NCBI RefSeq assembly: GCF_000005505.3
Contig: NC_016131.3
Coordinates: 53,553,355 to 53,617,354, forward strand
Reading direction: 5' to 3'
Origin: Brachypodium distachyon
Lineage: Eukaryota > Streptophyta > Magnoliopsida > Poales > Poaceae
Length of the DNA stretch: 64,000 nt
Shown piece after piece: positions 12,418 to 22,905 of this stretch (positions are counted from its first letter, which is position 1; each line of letters opens with the position of its first letter). The notes under the pieces were generated by a model, which did no database searches, was not told the DNA's origin, and saw nothing but the letters and a program-made list of their open reading frames with translations. The translations under genes were made by a program, and so were the position numbers.

Positions 12418-13351
12418 CTCCGGCTTCACCTCCCATGCACATAAAGGCACATAACTATCTTTTTGTTAAGCTACAGTTTTCAAGAAAATTATTTTTGTTT
12501 GTTCTAGCATCCTATCAGTATATGGTTACTTGTATTTGTCTAGCTTTAGTGTGTTGATTTATGTGTGCAGCTATGTTTGTCGACCGGTAAACGATCGGTA
12601 TATCTTTCTGTTTCCTGTCTCTTTGTTGTTACATGCTTTTGAATACTACAAAGAAATTAATAAGAACTGATATTTACGGATGCACCTAGATCTTATTGTT
12701 AAAATGTCTGTAAGTTGTGCCACTGATTTGGTGATCATTACACATGCTTGTCAATTATAAATAAAAAAAATAGGTAGAACAACTATGCATGCTTCAGTTA
12801 TGGTAGCACTGAACATATTCAATTCTCTTGACCTTCATCAACAATAATTTGTCACATGATGATTTGCTTCATACGGATTAGCCAGAAAATATGTTTATTG
12901 CTCCAGCTATGGTTTCATGTCCTGTCTCCTTTAGATCTGGATTTTTTTTTCTAAGTCTTTTTTTTACCCGAGTTTAAGTCTTCACTAAGCATCAATTTTA
13001 GAATATTTGGAGCAATGTCACGAAAGTTTACAAGAATACAATGTTTTTACTGGAGTTACCATCTCCATTGGTGATGGGATTTTCTGCTATTTATCCTCCA
13101 AGTCATTGGCAGAAAAAGATTCTCAGGCATCAGTTTTTTTTCTCATATATGGAGCCATATGTGTGGCTATAAGCATAATGTTTATGCTAATTTTCAACCG
13201 GAAGAAGAAGTTGGAGAAAAGTTATTGGTTATATGTAGAAAGGTCGAGTGTTATGTGTTTGTTTATTGGTCTCATTCTTATTCTCCGAGTCTTTCTTTCA
13301 CAGATGGAACAGATCAATTATTACATAGGAAGCCTAATCGTCTTCGTATAA
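11851..13351 (+). CDS. Unrecognised gene model: possible exon plus membrane-protein ORF
   Basis: I do not recognise this gene. An open frame at 11851-12207 contains an acidic Ser-rich stretch ending ...SYISWKM at 12113, followed by a strong splice donor (gtaagt). A second frame around 13007-13351 lacks an early ATG and encodes a protein-like sequence with three hydrophobic segments (VFFLIYGAICVAISIMFMLI, then VMCLFIGLILILRVFL, then YYIGSLIVFV) separated by a basic loop. Its acceptor would be the tttag before 13001. The phases of these two pieces do not join directly (phase 0 donor, phase 1 acceptor), so either an intermediate exon is missing from my model or they are not one gene. The texture suggests a small plant membrane protein, possibly decayed. 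Confidence 0.3.
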
Positions 13352-14320
13352 TTGGCCATTTCATGAAACAGAGGGTAGAAAATGCATTCCTTTAAACCTC
13401 GAATGTACGATATTTGTGGGCATGTGCAGATTGAAGCTAACGCAGTGTTTGTCTTAAACCTCGAATGCATATGATACACATATGCTATGGGCCTTGGGAC
13501 CCGTAATGTTTTTGAGAGCACATAATGTTTGTCCTTGTTTTTATCAGGTTTAAGTCTAAAATAACGATAAATTGATACAACATTGATATTTAAAACTGCA
13601 TCGGTCGTTTCAAAATGGTTAGAGGACATTTTCTGTCTTTGTTTAGCGAAAAAAAATTCTTTCTTTAATCATATTTTGTTGGTCAAATTGATGACCTAGC
13701 TAAAAGAAGAATAAAAATGACATCAGTCCAGCATCATAAATACCTACCATTGGCGGCATCTAACACTCAAAACATTGAAAGTCGTTATGTTACTGGTATC
13801 ATATTATAATAATACTTATATGTTATGTTGAGAAACAGTAATGCATACTTGACAATATTCTAGAATACCATGGTTAATTGGAAGTGTTGAAAATTTGCAA
13901 TGCGTACTTGAGGAGTATTTAGAATACTTGGAATTAGAAAGTAAGATATTTACAAAGAGCCTTCTAGTGAAAGTTTGAGAAGATTGAAATATTCTAAAAG
14001 GCTTGATAGGTTTGCATGAAAAGAGTGATATTTACCATGGCAGATACCAGACTAAGCCTCGTGATCGAGCTAGTGAGGATTATCTAGAACTAACATAATT
14101 TTAGAGCATTTTTGAGAATAGATATTCGTAGTAGAATTTGTATAATGGTGACACATGTTATACATCACATGCTCATGTACAAGTATAAATAGGGTGGCTC
14201 CATCACACCATTGGTGTGTATGACAATCACACCAAAAAGAGAATGAGCTACCATGTTTGAGTAGAAGAGAGAATTTCATATTTGCCACTGAGAATTTGCC
14301 TATTCTAAATATGTCATTCA
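13352..14320. other. AT-rich intergenic DNA, LTR-like with TATA box
   Basis: No gene is seen. Near 14180 there is a good TATA motif (tataaatagg) followed by an imperfect hairpin 'ggtgtgtatgacaatcacacc' core, which resembles an LTR promoter. I could not find matching TG...CA ends with a target duplication, so this remains a suspicion. Confidence 0.3.
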
Positions 14321-14324
14321 AATT

Positions 14325-15126
14325 TTATATGTAGTACAGATATGCCACTGCCGTTGGTTGATCGCTAGTCGTCCCGTCCACCGGTCCTGGTCCACTATCG
14401 TCGTGAACCGAGGCTCCAGCCACTGCACCAACCGCGTTGCGGCGGCCTCGTCCCCGGCCGCATCGTATAGCGAGAGCCACTGCAGATTCCATATCTGAAT
14501 CCTGCAGGTTAGTGACAAGTGGTGAGGATGCGGCGGAACTCAGCAACGAGCTTCTCCAGCAAGGAGTTGGAGGTATGAAACGATTCGACGTCGGCGATGA
14601 CCTTGCTGAGGTCGGTGAGAACGCTTGCAGTCGCCTCCTGTTCCTTCGGTTCCGGTGTCCAAGTGGTGCTCCAGGAGGTGCCAGCCAGGCGGCCATCGTG
14701 TGGAGCCCGACCTCGACTGAGGCGCGTCCTCGCCTTCGTCCCCTCATGCGGCCCCATTTCGAGAGCTGTATAGCTGGTTCGGTGGCGGTAGTGAGCCGGG
14801 TCAGCGTGTGGAGCGGCTTCTACGCGCAGCCCCGGGACGGCGAACAGCGTCGACGCGCAGACCTCCCGATGCATCATCCACGCCGCCCCGAAAATGCTGC
14901 TCCACGCACGGCGACCACATCGTCGTCGCAGAGGAGCTTGTGGTCATGGTGGCGGCGATCGGCAATGAAGGCGGTTTGCGCAGATGCTATGAGCGGCGAC
15001 GACAGGAGGAGGATGCTGCTGATGTTGGTTCAAGCTGCTGGATGGCGCTGCTGCGCTCGACGGCTAGGCGGGTGTTCGGGACGGGTCCGTTGCAAACGAG
15101 GATCGAACAGGGGGAAGGATGATTAA
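14325..15126. other. GC-rich coding-like island, no recognised product
   Basis: This 800-bp GC-rich block is open in several frames on both strands. The minus strand has the most protein-like texture: a frame around 14509-14877 ends in a helical ...VIADVESFHTSNSLLEKLVAEF segment, and a continuation appears in another frame (about 14325-14520) as ...WNLQWLSLYDAAGDEAATRL-like sequence. The switch of frame suggests an intron or a frameshift. I cannot name a family. It may be a captured gene fragment or a decayed gene. Confidence 0.3.
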
Positions 15127-15869
15127 TGGCCTTAATCGGTTCGTAAAATGACGGGGATTAACTTTACGATGGTTGATTTGACGAGATTTAAGGCGACGAC
15201 TGCGCGTGCGTTCTGAAACACTGATGAGCAAGACGACTAACGACCGGTCGAGGCTGAGCTACCAGCGCGGGCAGGAATGGGCCAGCAGGGAGGGACTCGG
15301 GTGGAAAATGGGCCGCATCATTGGAGAAGAAAAGAGCCCACAATGTCAGCCCATATCGCGCGTGGCGTGAGAGCTGGATGTGCTTGTGATTGTACGACTC
15401 GTTGGAACGGGGCGTGGGAATAGGGGTGACGTGGCTGCTTGAGTGGCCAGGAAAATGTGGTAGTGAAGATCTCCTATTTATAGTTATATAAGATTTCTAT
15501 ATTGCTATTCCTTCCGATTCATAAAAAGCGTCTTTCATTTTGTACTGGGTGAGCACGTCCCAACATAAATTCCAACCAAGTAGCCTTATCTCGGGGTCTA
15601 GACTTGTTGATTCAAAGCAAAGGTTGTGTGTTTAACTCAACTCATAGGAAGCTCATAATTGTATCGCCTTTAATTTCATTTTAGCCTCATGATTGTCTTG
15701 ACTTTAATTTCATTTTAGCTTTTTCTACCAGAGTTTTAGTGCTTCGTCATTTTAGCCGAGCAAAAGTCTATCGATGTTTACAACTCTAAATTAATTTTAT
15801 CAATTCCCTTGTGATATACTCATCCGATTCAAAATAAGTGTTGCCATTTTAAACAAGGCTTAGTTTATA

Positions 15870-15992
15870 CTCTCTCCGTTCCATAATTCGACATAATTCT
15901 TGTCGAAATATTACATGTATCTAGACGGTTTTTAGGAATAGATACATCCATTTTTGAGAAAATTTGAGACAAAAATTATGGAACGGATTGAT
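15870..15992. mobile_element. Stowaway-type MITE
   Basis: The termini ctctctccgttccataatt and aattatggaacggattgat are inverted repeats. TA dinucleotides flank them at 15868-15869 and 15993-15994. Length is 123 bp. It lies immediately left of the long-inverted-repeat element at 16009. Confidence 0.85.
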
Positions 15993-16008
15993 TACTTGAT
16001 ATTTTAGA

Positions 16009-17690
16009 GGCACCGTATCCTGCGTTGGTGCATCCCTGCATCCGGTCCCCGCCTTCCTTCCGATCCAAATCCTGCGCCTAGACTTCTTCGGTGGAAATTT
16101 CTTCCCCGACCCCAGCCTCCCTCTGTGACGGCCAAAGTCAGTCTGGTGTGATACAACGAACGACTTTGCTTGCGCAACAGCTGATTAATTGACGGCCTGA
16201 GGCAACCTGCTTGCCCTCGTCCCCTCCAAGATCACGATGCGATGATCCTGAGATTCATGGCGTTTGCCCTAGTCCGTGTCTTCAAAGCCCTACTGCTGCA
16301 AATCGTGGCTTCAGTAGGACACATGCTGTTTCAGGTAACACACAGAATGAACAAAGTTGATCTTGACTTGTGCATACATTTGTGCTAATCGTCCGATTTT
16401 TTCATTGCTGAACTGGGAGGAAAAAAGTTATCCCAAGGAGAAGCAGCTAGCCCCCAGAAAAAATTATACAGTAGTATGTATCAGGTGCAAAACATTATCA
16501 GCAAACATATCATTACTTTAAGAAAATCAGCAGCTTTTCATTGATTGAAATATTTGGTACATTGGGAGCTCTGATTGACTCCAGAGCCTCATACAGCGAA
16601 ACAGATCCAGCATCACGGTTAGCTGATCTAGCTCATTACACCATTGATTACCGATGACAAAAGAAATACACTCAAAGCTAGCTACTGTTGACTTGGTGTC
16701 TTCGATAATTGATCCTGCAACATAGATGCATGATAACCTGAAGTTCTGCAACAAGTTCAGACAATCTGATCCTATGACCACCTTCTTGTATTGTTGGTCT
16801 TTAACAAACTGCACACAAGACTTGTAAACTAGATTGCAGTATGAATCGAGAATGGACAACTAAGATTACACAACCATATTAGCCTCAACAATTGCATTCA
16901 CCAAAAGAAATAAAGCAGCTATTTATTTCTGAAGCTTCCATTCACCAGTAGCACACACCAACTAGTAATTTTCTAGTACCAGAAGTAGCATGTATCAGGT
17001 GAAAAGTTTCATCACCATGACATATGATTAGTAAAATAGTAAATTGTAGAGTGCATCAGGCCAGTAACACCTCAGAACTCAGATTACAGCAGCACATCAT
17101 CCTCAATTGCATTCACCACAAAGAAAGCACAATAATTGTTTGTTTATAGTATTTTCATTCACAAAGCAGCTTGACATTGAGTACCTTCAGATTTTGTTTA
17201 CTCACCAACACTATGCGAATCACACCTGGCACACCCAAACAAAGACAATTGAAATCTAAAAGCGGAAGTTGTCTGTCAAGAACTGCTATAATTGGTGTCT
17301 CCTCCTTCGCAGCAGAATGAAAAGCTGAGGTCGCCGCGTCGTCAGTATGTGGTAGCCACCAAATGCGAGTCTTGCCATCATATCTGGATGTGGTTGCCGC
17401 CAACACTTGTCTCCGCCACAGGCTGCCATTGATGCGGAGTGGTGGCCGCCGGAGTCTCCCTCGCCGGAATCTGGGTGCAGGGGTCGTTGGGAGCCAGGAG
17501 GCTGGGGCTTGGGCAAGATGATTACAACTGGGGGCTTTTCTAGATAATTGGCAAACCTAATCTGGGTGAAGCGAGCGTGTTATTAGAAAATTTCCACCGA
17601 AGCAGTCTAGGCGCAGGATTTGGATCCAAAGGCAGCCGAGGACTCGATGCAGGGATGCACCAACATGATGGATTTATACGATACAATGCC
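16009..17690. mobile_element. Long-terminal-inverted-repeat element, possible Pack-MULE
   Basis: Two inverted arms of about 75-90 bp face each other. The left arm (core 16025-16101) contains ttggtgcatccctgcatc, 'gatccaaatcctgcgcctag' and 'cttcggtggaaattt'. The right arm (core 17588-17663) carries the reverse complement in mirror order. Short outer matches ggcaccgtatc (16009-16019) and gatacaatgcc (17680-17690) extend the symmetry. Long terminal inverted repeats without a transposase are typical of non-autonomous Mutator-like elements. The 1.5-kb interior holds gene-like fragments, including an RNase H-like frame, which would fit a Pack-MULE. A 9-bp target duplication is not evident, so the ends are uncertain. 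Confidence 0.6.
16527..16859 (-). pseudogene. RNase H-like (RVT_3-type) fragment
   Basis: The 110-codon minus-strand frame contains KKVVIGSDCLNLLQNF, then ...SIIEDTKSTVASFE and CISFVIGNQWCNELDQL. Acid-containing 'xVVxxSDCLxLL', 'IIEDxK' and a following 'xxFxxxxRxxNxxAHxLA' block are the plant RNase H-like (reverse-transcriptase-like) layout. Here the last block is degraded: the expected Arg, Asn and His are missing. It is too short for an enzyme and lies inside the inverted-repeat element, so I read it as a captured or inserted fragment. The family call rests on motif spacing only. Confidence 0.4.
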
Positions 17691-18244
17691 ATGCACCACA
17701 AGTATATGAAGGGAGAAAATACTATCCGTGCAATAATGTACAAACTCCCAACAAACACAGCTTAAGCCAAACAAACTCTAATAACACAACTTCCAAATGC
17801 AAAACTACCGTCGGTCAAGCCCTCTCTCAAGTCTCAAAACAACAAAGTAAGGAGTACTAAACTTCCTTAGACGCATGGCGTGTGCGAGCCTGGCTAGTTA
17901 GAAATATTTCCTATCAGAGTATTCTATCCATTATTGTGGCAGGTTGCTTGACTGATCACTTGATTATAAGACGACACAAATGGCATTTTGACAAATATAT
18001 GCCACTGCAAGGTTCTACAGATTGAAAATGCCACCGTATCACACTGACATGGTCGGTGAACTTTCTGAGACCACTAGTGGCATTTCACTCTTTCCCCTAG
18101 ATAAATACTGACGTGGTCGGATAAGTGCCCAGCTGGAATGATACAACATCGCTCAAATTTGGGGCAAAAAACGATGAACAATACAGCATTTCCGCAACAC
18201 TGATACGCCTGATAGCTTGAAAATCACACTGGTGACAGTTAAGT

Positions 18245-21200
18245 TCACCAGAGGTTCTGGTTTTCAGGAGATGGAGGAGCCTCCTTCAGGACACTCCATG
18301 GCTTGGCAGGCTGATGCCGCCCCACTGGGGAGTTCCAGAAGGAACCAGAGTGCTGGTAGAACACATAGAACAGGACGGCTGACCCTAGGAAGAGGGCTAA
18401 GAGTATAAGCCAGACTTGCCATTCTGCAGAAGAGAAAAACGGTAGCAGGTTGGTCAGTAAAACCCTATCACTCGAGGGCAAAGTGCCATGGCATTCCCGT
18501 CAAAAAAGAAGTGCCAAACGGCATTTGGCTCAGATATGCACCTTTCCAGTCAGCAGGCACATTCAGTTTTGTCAACTCTGATCCCCATTGAGGTGATGTG
18601 GAGATTACAATCCTGCAACATCAGTAGGCATATGTATTGAAGGAAACAGAGAGGAAGTTCTGCAATGTGAAAGAGGATGGTCCATTGCAAGAGATAAACA
18701 GCTTGTGCATAAAAACAAGAGTGCATAAGGGCCTGCCAATCCTAGCTTGGGAACAACGGAAGATATATCCTTGTGGTCTTTTCAGAGCAAGGTGGACTAA
18801 ACTAAAGAAAAACTAGTCAGTGCTTACAGGCTAGACATGCGAACAAATGAAACTTCAAATTTCTGTGCTGCTATGTGAATGGATATATGTCAACGCAAGC
18901 ATGCATAGGCATGATCATGTCCAATCTATGATGCTGAGCAAGCACAAATAGCTAGAGTTACAGTCATGGCACTCTAAAATTATGCCACATACCAACTGAT
19001 GCACAAGAACTAAGCAAACATGGCTAGCTAGTTATAATTTTGTATGTTCAGTGAAATAAGCGGCCAGACAAAAGAGAACTACCACATGAACTAACTACTA
19101 TAAGATTCTAACAGACATCTGATATTCCGAAAGTCCCAGTATGATACTGAAGTTCTAGTTACCTTTCTGTAGGACAAAATTCAATGGAGGAAATGGGAGA
19201 ACCAAGATGAACCTTCTTGCTCCAGTGAGAAACCTCCATCTTCTTTACATCCACAGCACAAAAGTCGCCATCATGGCTTCCTCTGAAAGATTTCAGCTGA
19301 TGCTGTCACTATTTATGTATTCATGTAAAATCTTAACAGAAGTGGTAGTGTGCGTGAACTTTGCATTTTTCAGACGTAGGCACGCATGCAATACATTGTC
19401 CTTAATAACAAGAGTAACTACACTAATGCTCCAAACACATGCAAGAGTCATGTCCATGTATATCGTCTTGCAAGCTGAGTCTGTGACCAGAAATACAAGG
19501 AAACTGGGTGATAACATTGCCTAAACTCTTCAAAAGGAAAGGCTATTAGGGAAAACTGGAGTATTTTGCCCATTCGAGATGTTTCTAGATATGCAAAAAT
19601 GAAATCATAACTGAAGTACATTATGATAAAATAAGGAATTCGGGAGTCTTTGTTCCACTTACAAAGCCAGAAACTTCCCATCCATGCTAACTGAAAGTGT
19701 AGAGATAGACTTCCCGAGAAGTCTTTTGTAGCCAATTCGAGCCCAGTCACTTATGTTCCAAACAACAGTCACAACTTTGGTACCTGTCCAATGATGAATA
19801 CATATCTGGTTAAAGTGGACACATATGCATGGATCTATGTCTTAACTTCCATCAAAACCATACCTTTTGCAACTGTGCAGAACAAAAATGGTTTCATGCC
19901 ATCCCTAGAAAAGCGGCAACACTCGATTTTCTCGTCCTGAATAGAAAACGAAAACAAAAGATTAAGTTCCAGCCATCCCAACAGGAAACATGAAATGCAG
20001 AAATGGATCAATAAGCATACCGAAGATCGAGTCAAATTGACCAACGGTACCCCCTCATCTATCTTCCATATTCTTGCAGTGCCATCAGTGGATGTCGAAA
20101 CTAAAAACTCTGAGTCTAAGCTAAAATAGAGAAGGCAGCAGCATTACATCAGTGCATGCTGAATAAATTGGTGAGCAAATAGCCAAGAACATTATCGGTC
20201 CGTTTTGTAAGACGGTGCCTATCTAATTGCTTTCGTTACATCAGTACTTTAGTTCATCCAGTTATGGAATTCCGATATTCTTTTTGTAAACAATAAGAAA
20301 AGGAAATACACAACAATAAGAAAAGGAAATACACTTTCACTTGCCCTAACCTGATATCCATATCTCGGAACGACTTATGAGCTTTGGGTTCATCTAAGAG
20401 CATGTTCATGCTTGGCCAGTGAAATATTCTGAGATGCCCATCCTGTAGTTTGGTAAAACAACAAAATTATGAGAATCATAGGCTGTAACCATGTGTCAGA
20501 AAGTTTAGCTAGAAAGTAGTCCTTTTAGAAAAGAAATGCAACTGCAAGATCAGATGACCAGAGAAAGTGAACCAGCTGGAAGAAATAGCTTAACAAGAAA
20601 TTTTGAGATGTAAAAATTCAGGCATCTAACTAATATCATTATTAAAATATACTATAACAGGAAAACATAACCAAGCAACAGAAAAGGGAGAAAATGAACA
20701 GAAAGAAATTGACCCCTAGAGACGAAATATGGGATACCTCACCACCAAGGGCAATTTTAGCTCCATCTGTGCTGAAAACAAGACATTTCTGTGGTCCAAT
20801 GGATGCAAGCGGGGGAGCCTCTCTTGGAATAAGGCGAACCGTGAACTCTTCAAAAATCATTTTAAATAGCCTACAAATTTTGACATCTGGTTTAATTACA
20901 AAGTCCATGTCTTCATGGAAGAAAACAGAAAAGGAAAAGGGTATAACGTAACAGTGCAAACTGGATTTAACAAAGAAATTGAGGAAATATGTGTGCTGCT
21001 CTAATTATCATTTCAGTGGTGTCTGTGTCTTCAGTCCTACTTTGAGTTTATCAGAATAATATAACAAGACAAACACCCCTGCTAAAAAATATCAGTAACT
21101 GGATGTGCATAAACCTTGTACAGATACAAGGTGGAAATCACAAAGATACTATCCCATCCATTTATTGTGTTTCATTATTTACTGAATATATAAATAACAT

Positions 21201-22905
21201 CAGCCACATCAGATAGTGAAAAATTCAAAGTGCAAATAGTATCTTTTCTCCACAAGTCATGAATGAAGCAAAACATGTTACTGTACAGAGAGAAAAAACT
21301 ACTTCTGTGTTGAACACTACAGAATCTTTTGGAAGGTTTCACTTATCTTCTGAATTTATGAACCTTAAAGTTACTAACAGCACAAAAAGGCTTACTCCGT
21401 AGTAGTATCTGCTGAATTTATGAACCTTAAAGTTACTAACAGCAAAAAACCTCACCTAATCACAAGTTCATGGTAGTTTTCCTAGAAATACCAATTACAT
21501 TGTGGAGGCGCAAACACCCACCCACCCATCTGTTGGGATGGAGGGGGCTCTTTCGCTTATGGGCTAGGCCGGATGCACCAAATGCCTGAACACAACACGA
21601 GTGTGGAGCTTGGCCTGGGACGCTAACACCATCACGCACTAGCAGTGCCTACAGAAGACCAGAGCCACGGAGCATCGAGATTGACAAAGTCTCCATCGGT
21701 ACCTTGCTATCGATGGGTACACTGCCTACCACTGAAAGGATAATTCATCTTTATGAGACACACAGGATGCCGAACCTGGGGTTTGATCCCTTGTGGCTGG
21801 AGCTGGACAACCACCCAACTAATGGTTGGTTCTCTAATTTATGATACTAGTATTAGTGCCCTGCAGCCATGATCTATCTATCCCCACCAAAGAAAATACC
21901 CGATGGTACAGCATCATGAGAACATGCCCTAAATTAAAGTATACAAGGCAAAATTGTCATTGGCGCCTCAACATCCTGAAACTACAACTTTTTTCAGCTC
22001 CAGACTGAAATTACAACATCCTGAAACTACAGATTGGTTTCAGCATCAGACTTTGAATTTTTATTTTTCTTGAATACACCCAAGTAGGTCTATCATAGAC
22101 TTTGACAATTCTGATAGGACACCAATCAAACCTTTGACAAAAAGTTACTCACTTGCACTTTCAGTTTTAGATTTCAGCATCCAAGCTAACTCTAATTAAG
22201 CTGCTTTCAAGCACAAACCACCCAGCTTCAGAGCATCAAGCCAATTTTCGTGATGATCACATGGGAACCTAATTAACCTTGCAGTCCCAATTCTCAACAA
22301 ACCAACACCCTCAGACCAAATTAATCAGCTGAGCCAGCACTAAAACCTTCCTGCATTACAACTACTCCCCTTAAATAATCTTAATTCAAGTTCTATATTC
22401 TCAGATCTTAGAGCAGGCACAAGCATCCAACTCATAACCCCCAATATCAACCCCAGACTAGAGCGTCCGAAAATTTCATCACCAAATAAGTAGGCAGAGA
22501 GCAGCCGAGCCACGCACCTGCACCCCTTGGCCGTGGCGCAGACGAGCTCGTCCCCGGTCGGGTGCACCGCTATGCTGCGCGGCGCGTCGTCTGGATTCTC
22601 CCCGAGCACAGCCCTCGCCTGCAACGCAATCCCAAACCTACCAGGTCAACCCACGATCGAATTCGAAGCTCAACCAAAATTCAAAAGGCCAAAAGCGCCG
22701 GGCAGCGACGCACCAGGGGTTCCTCGGAGAGGGAGCAGCGCTCGGAGTCGAAGCCGAGGACCTCCAGGGCGGGAGGGGACGATGCCCGGCCGTACGCCGC
22801 GAAGACGCGGGTGGCCCTGTCCTCCCGGCGCCGGATCCACGCCGCGCACGCCACCTTCCCGCCCCCCGCCGCCGCGACCGAGCCCTCGCCGCCGCCGCCT
22901 GCCAT
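18245..22905 (-). CDS. PHF1: SEC12-like WD40 membrane protein (PHF1 type)
   Basis: Ten exons can be placed with consistent phases: 22714-22905, 22518-22618, 20738-20870, 20351-20442, 20021-20120, 19864-19936, 19663-19783, 19163-19282, 18542-18612 and 18245-18423. They encode 393 residues, the usual length for this family. The start is the ATG at 22903-22905, preceding a Gly/Ala-rich N-terminus. Residues about 60-330 are WD40-type beta-propeller sequence (for example STDGTARIWKI, CLVFSTDGAKIALGGE, DGHLRIFHWP). Residues 338-357 (VWLILLALFLGSAVLFYVFY) are a single C-terminal membrane span. Family members are ER-resident proteins related to the Sar1 exchange factor SEC12, and plant PHF1 promotes ER exit of PHT1 phosphate transporters. 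Separating PHF1 from its SEC12-like paralogue rests on my memory of rice gene order and needs a tree. Intron 2 is 1.6 kb and carries a SINE-like insert. Confidence 0.9.
20289..20334 (+). repeat. Exact tandem duplication of 23 bp in a PHF1-like intron
   Basis: The unit aacaataagaaaaggaaata plus cac occurs at 20289-20311 and again at 20312-20334. It lies in intron 3 or 4-side non-coding sequence close to the splice acceptor-distal side and does not touch an exon. Confidence 0.9.
21349..21443 (+). repeat. Direct repeat of about 33 bp separated by about 28 bp
   Basis: The phrase gaatttatgaaccttaaagt followed by tactaacagca occurs near 21350-21382 and near 21412-21443 within intron 2 of the PHF1-like gene. 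The copies are identical over this length, suggesting a local duplication. Confidence 0.8.
21495..21845 (-). mobile_element. SINE-like insertion in PHF1-like intron 2
   Basis: On the minus strand there is an A-box-like tagttgggtgg (21821-21811) followed by a B-box-like gggatcaaacc (21790-21780). This is the layout of a tRNA-derived SINE promoter with slightly short spacing. The following 300 bases are GC-richer than the surrounding intron. I could not define a poly-A tail or target duplication. Confidence 0.4.

Noticed and set aside
15508..15870. Two Stowaway-like termini (near 15508 and 15823) considered as one element
   Set aside because: They are in the same orientation rather than inverted, so they do not pair as ends of one MITE.
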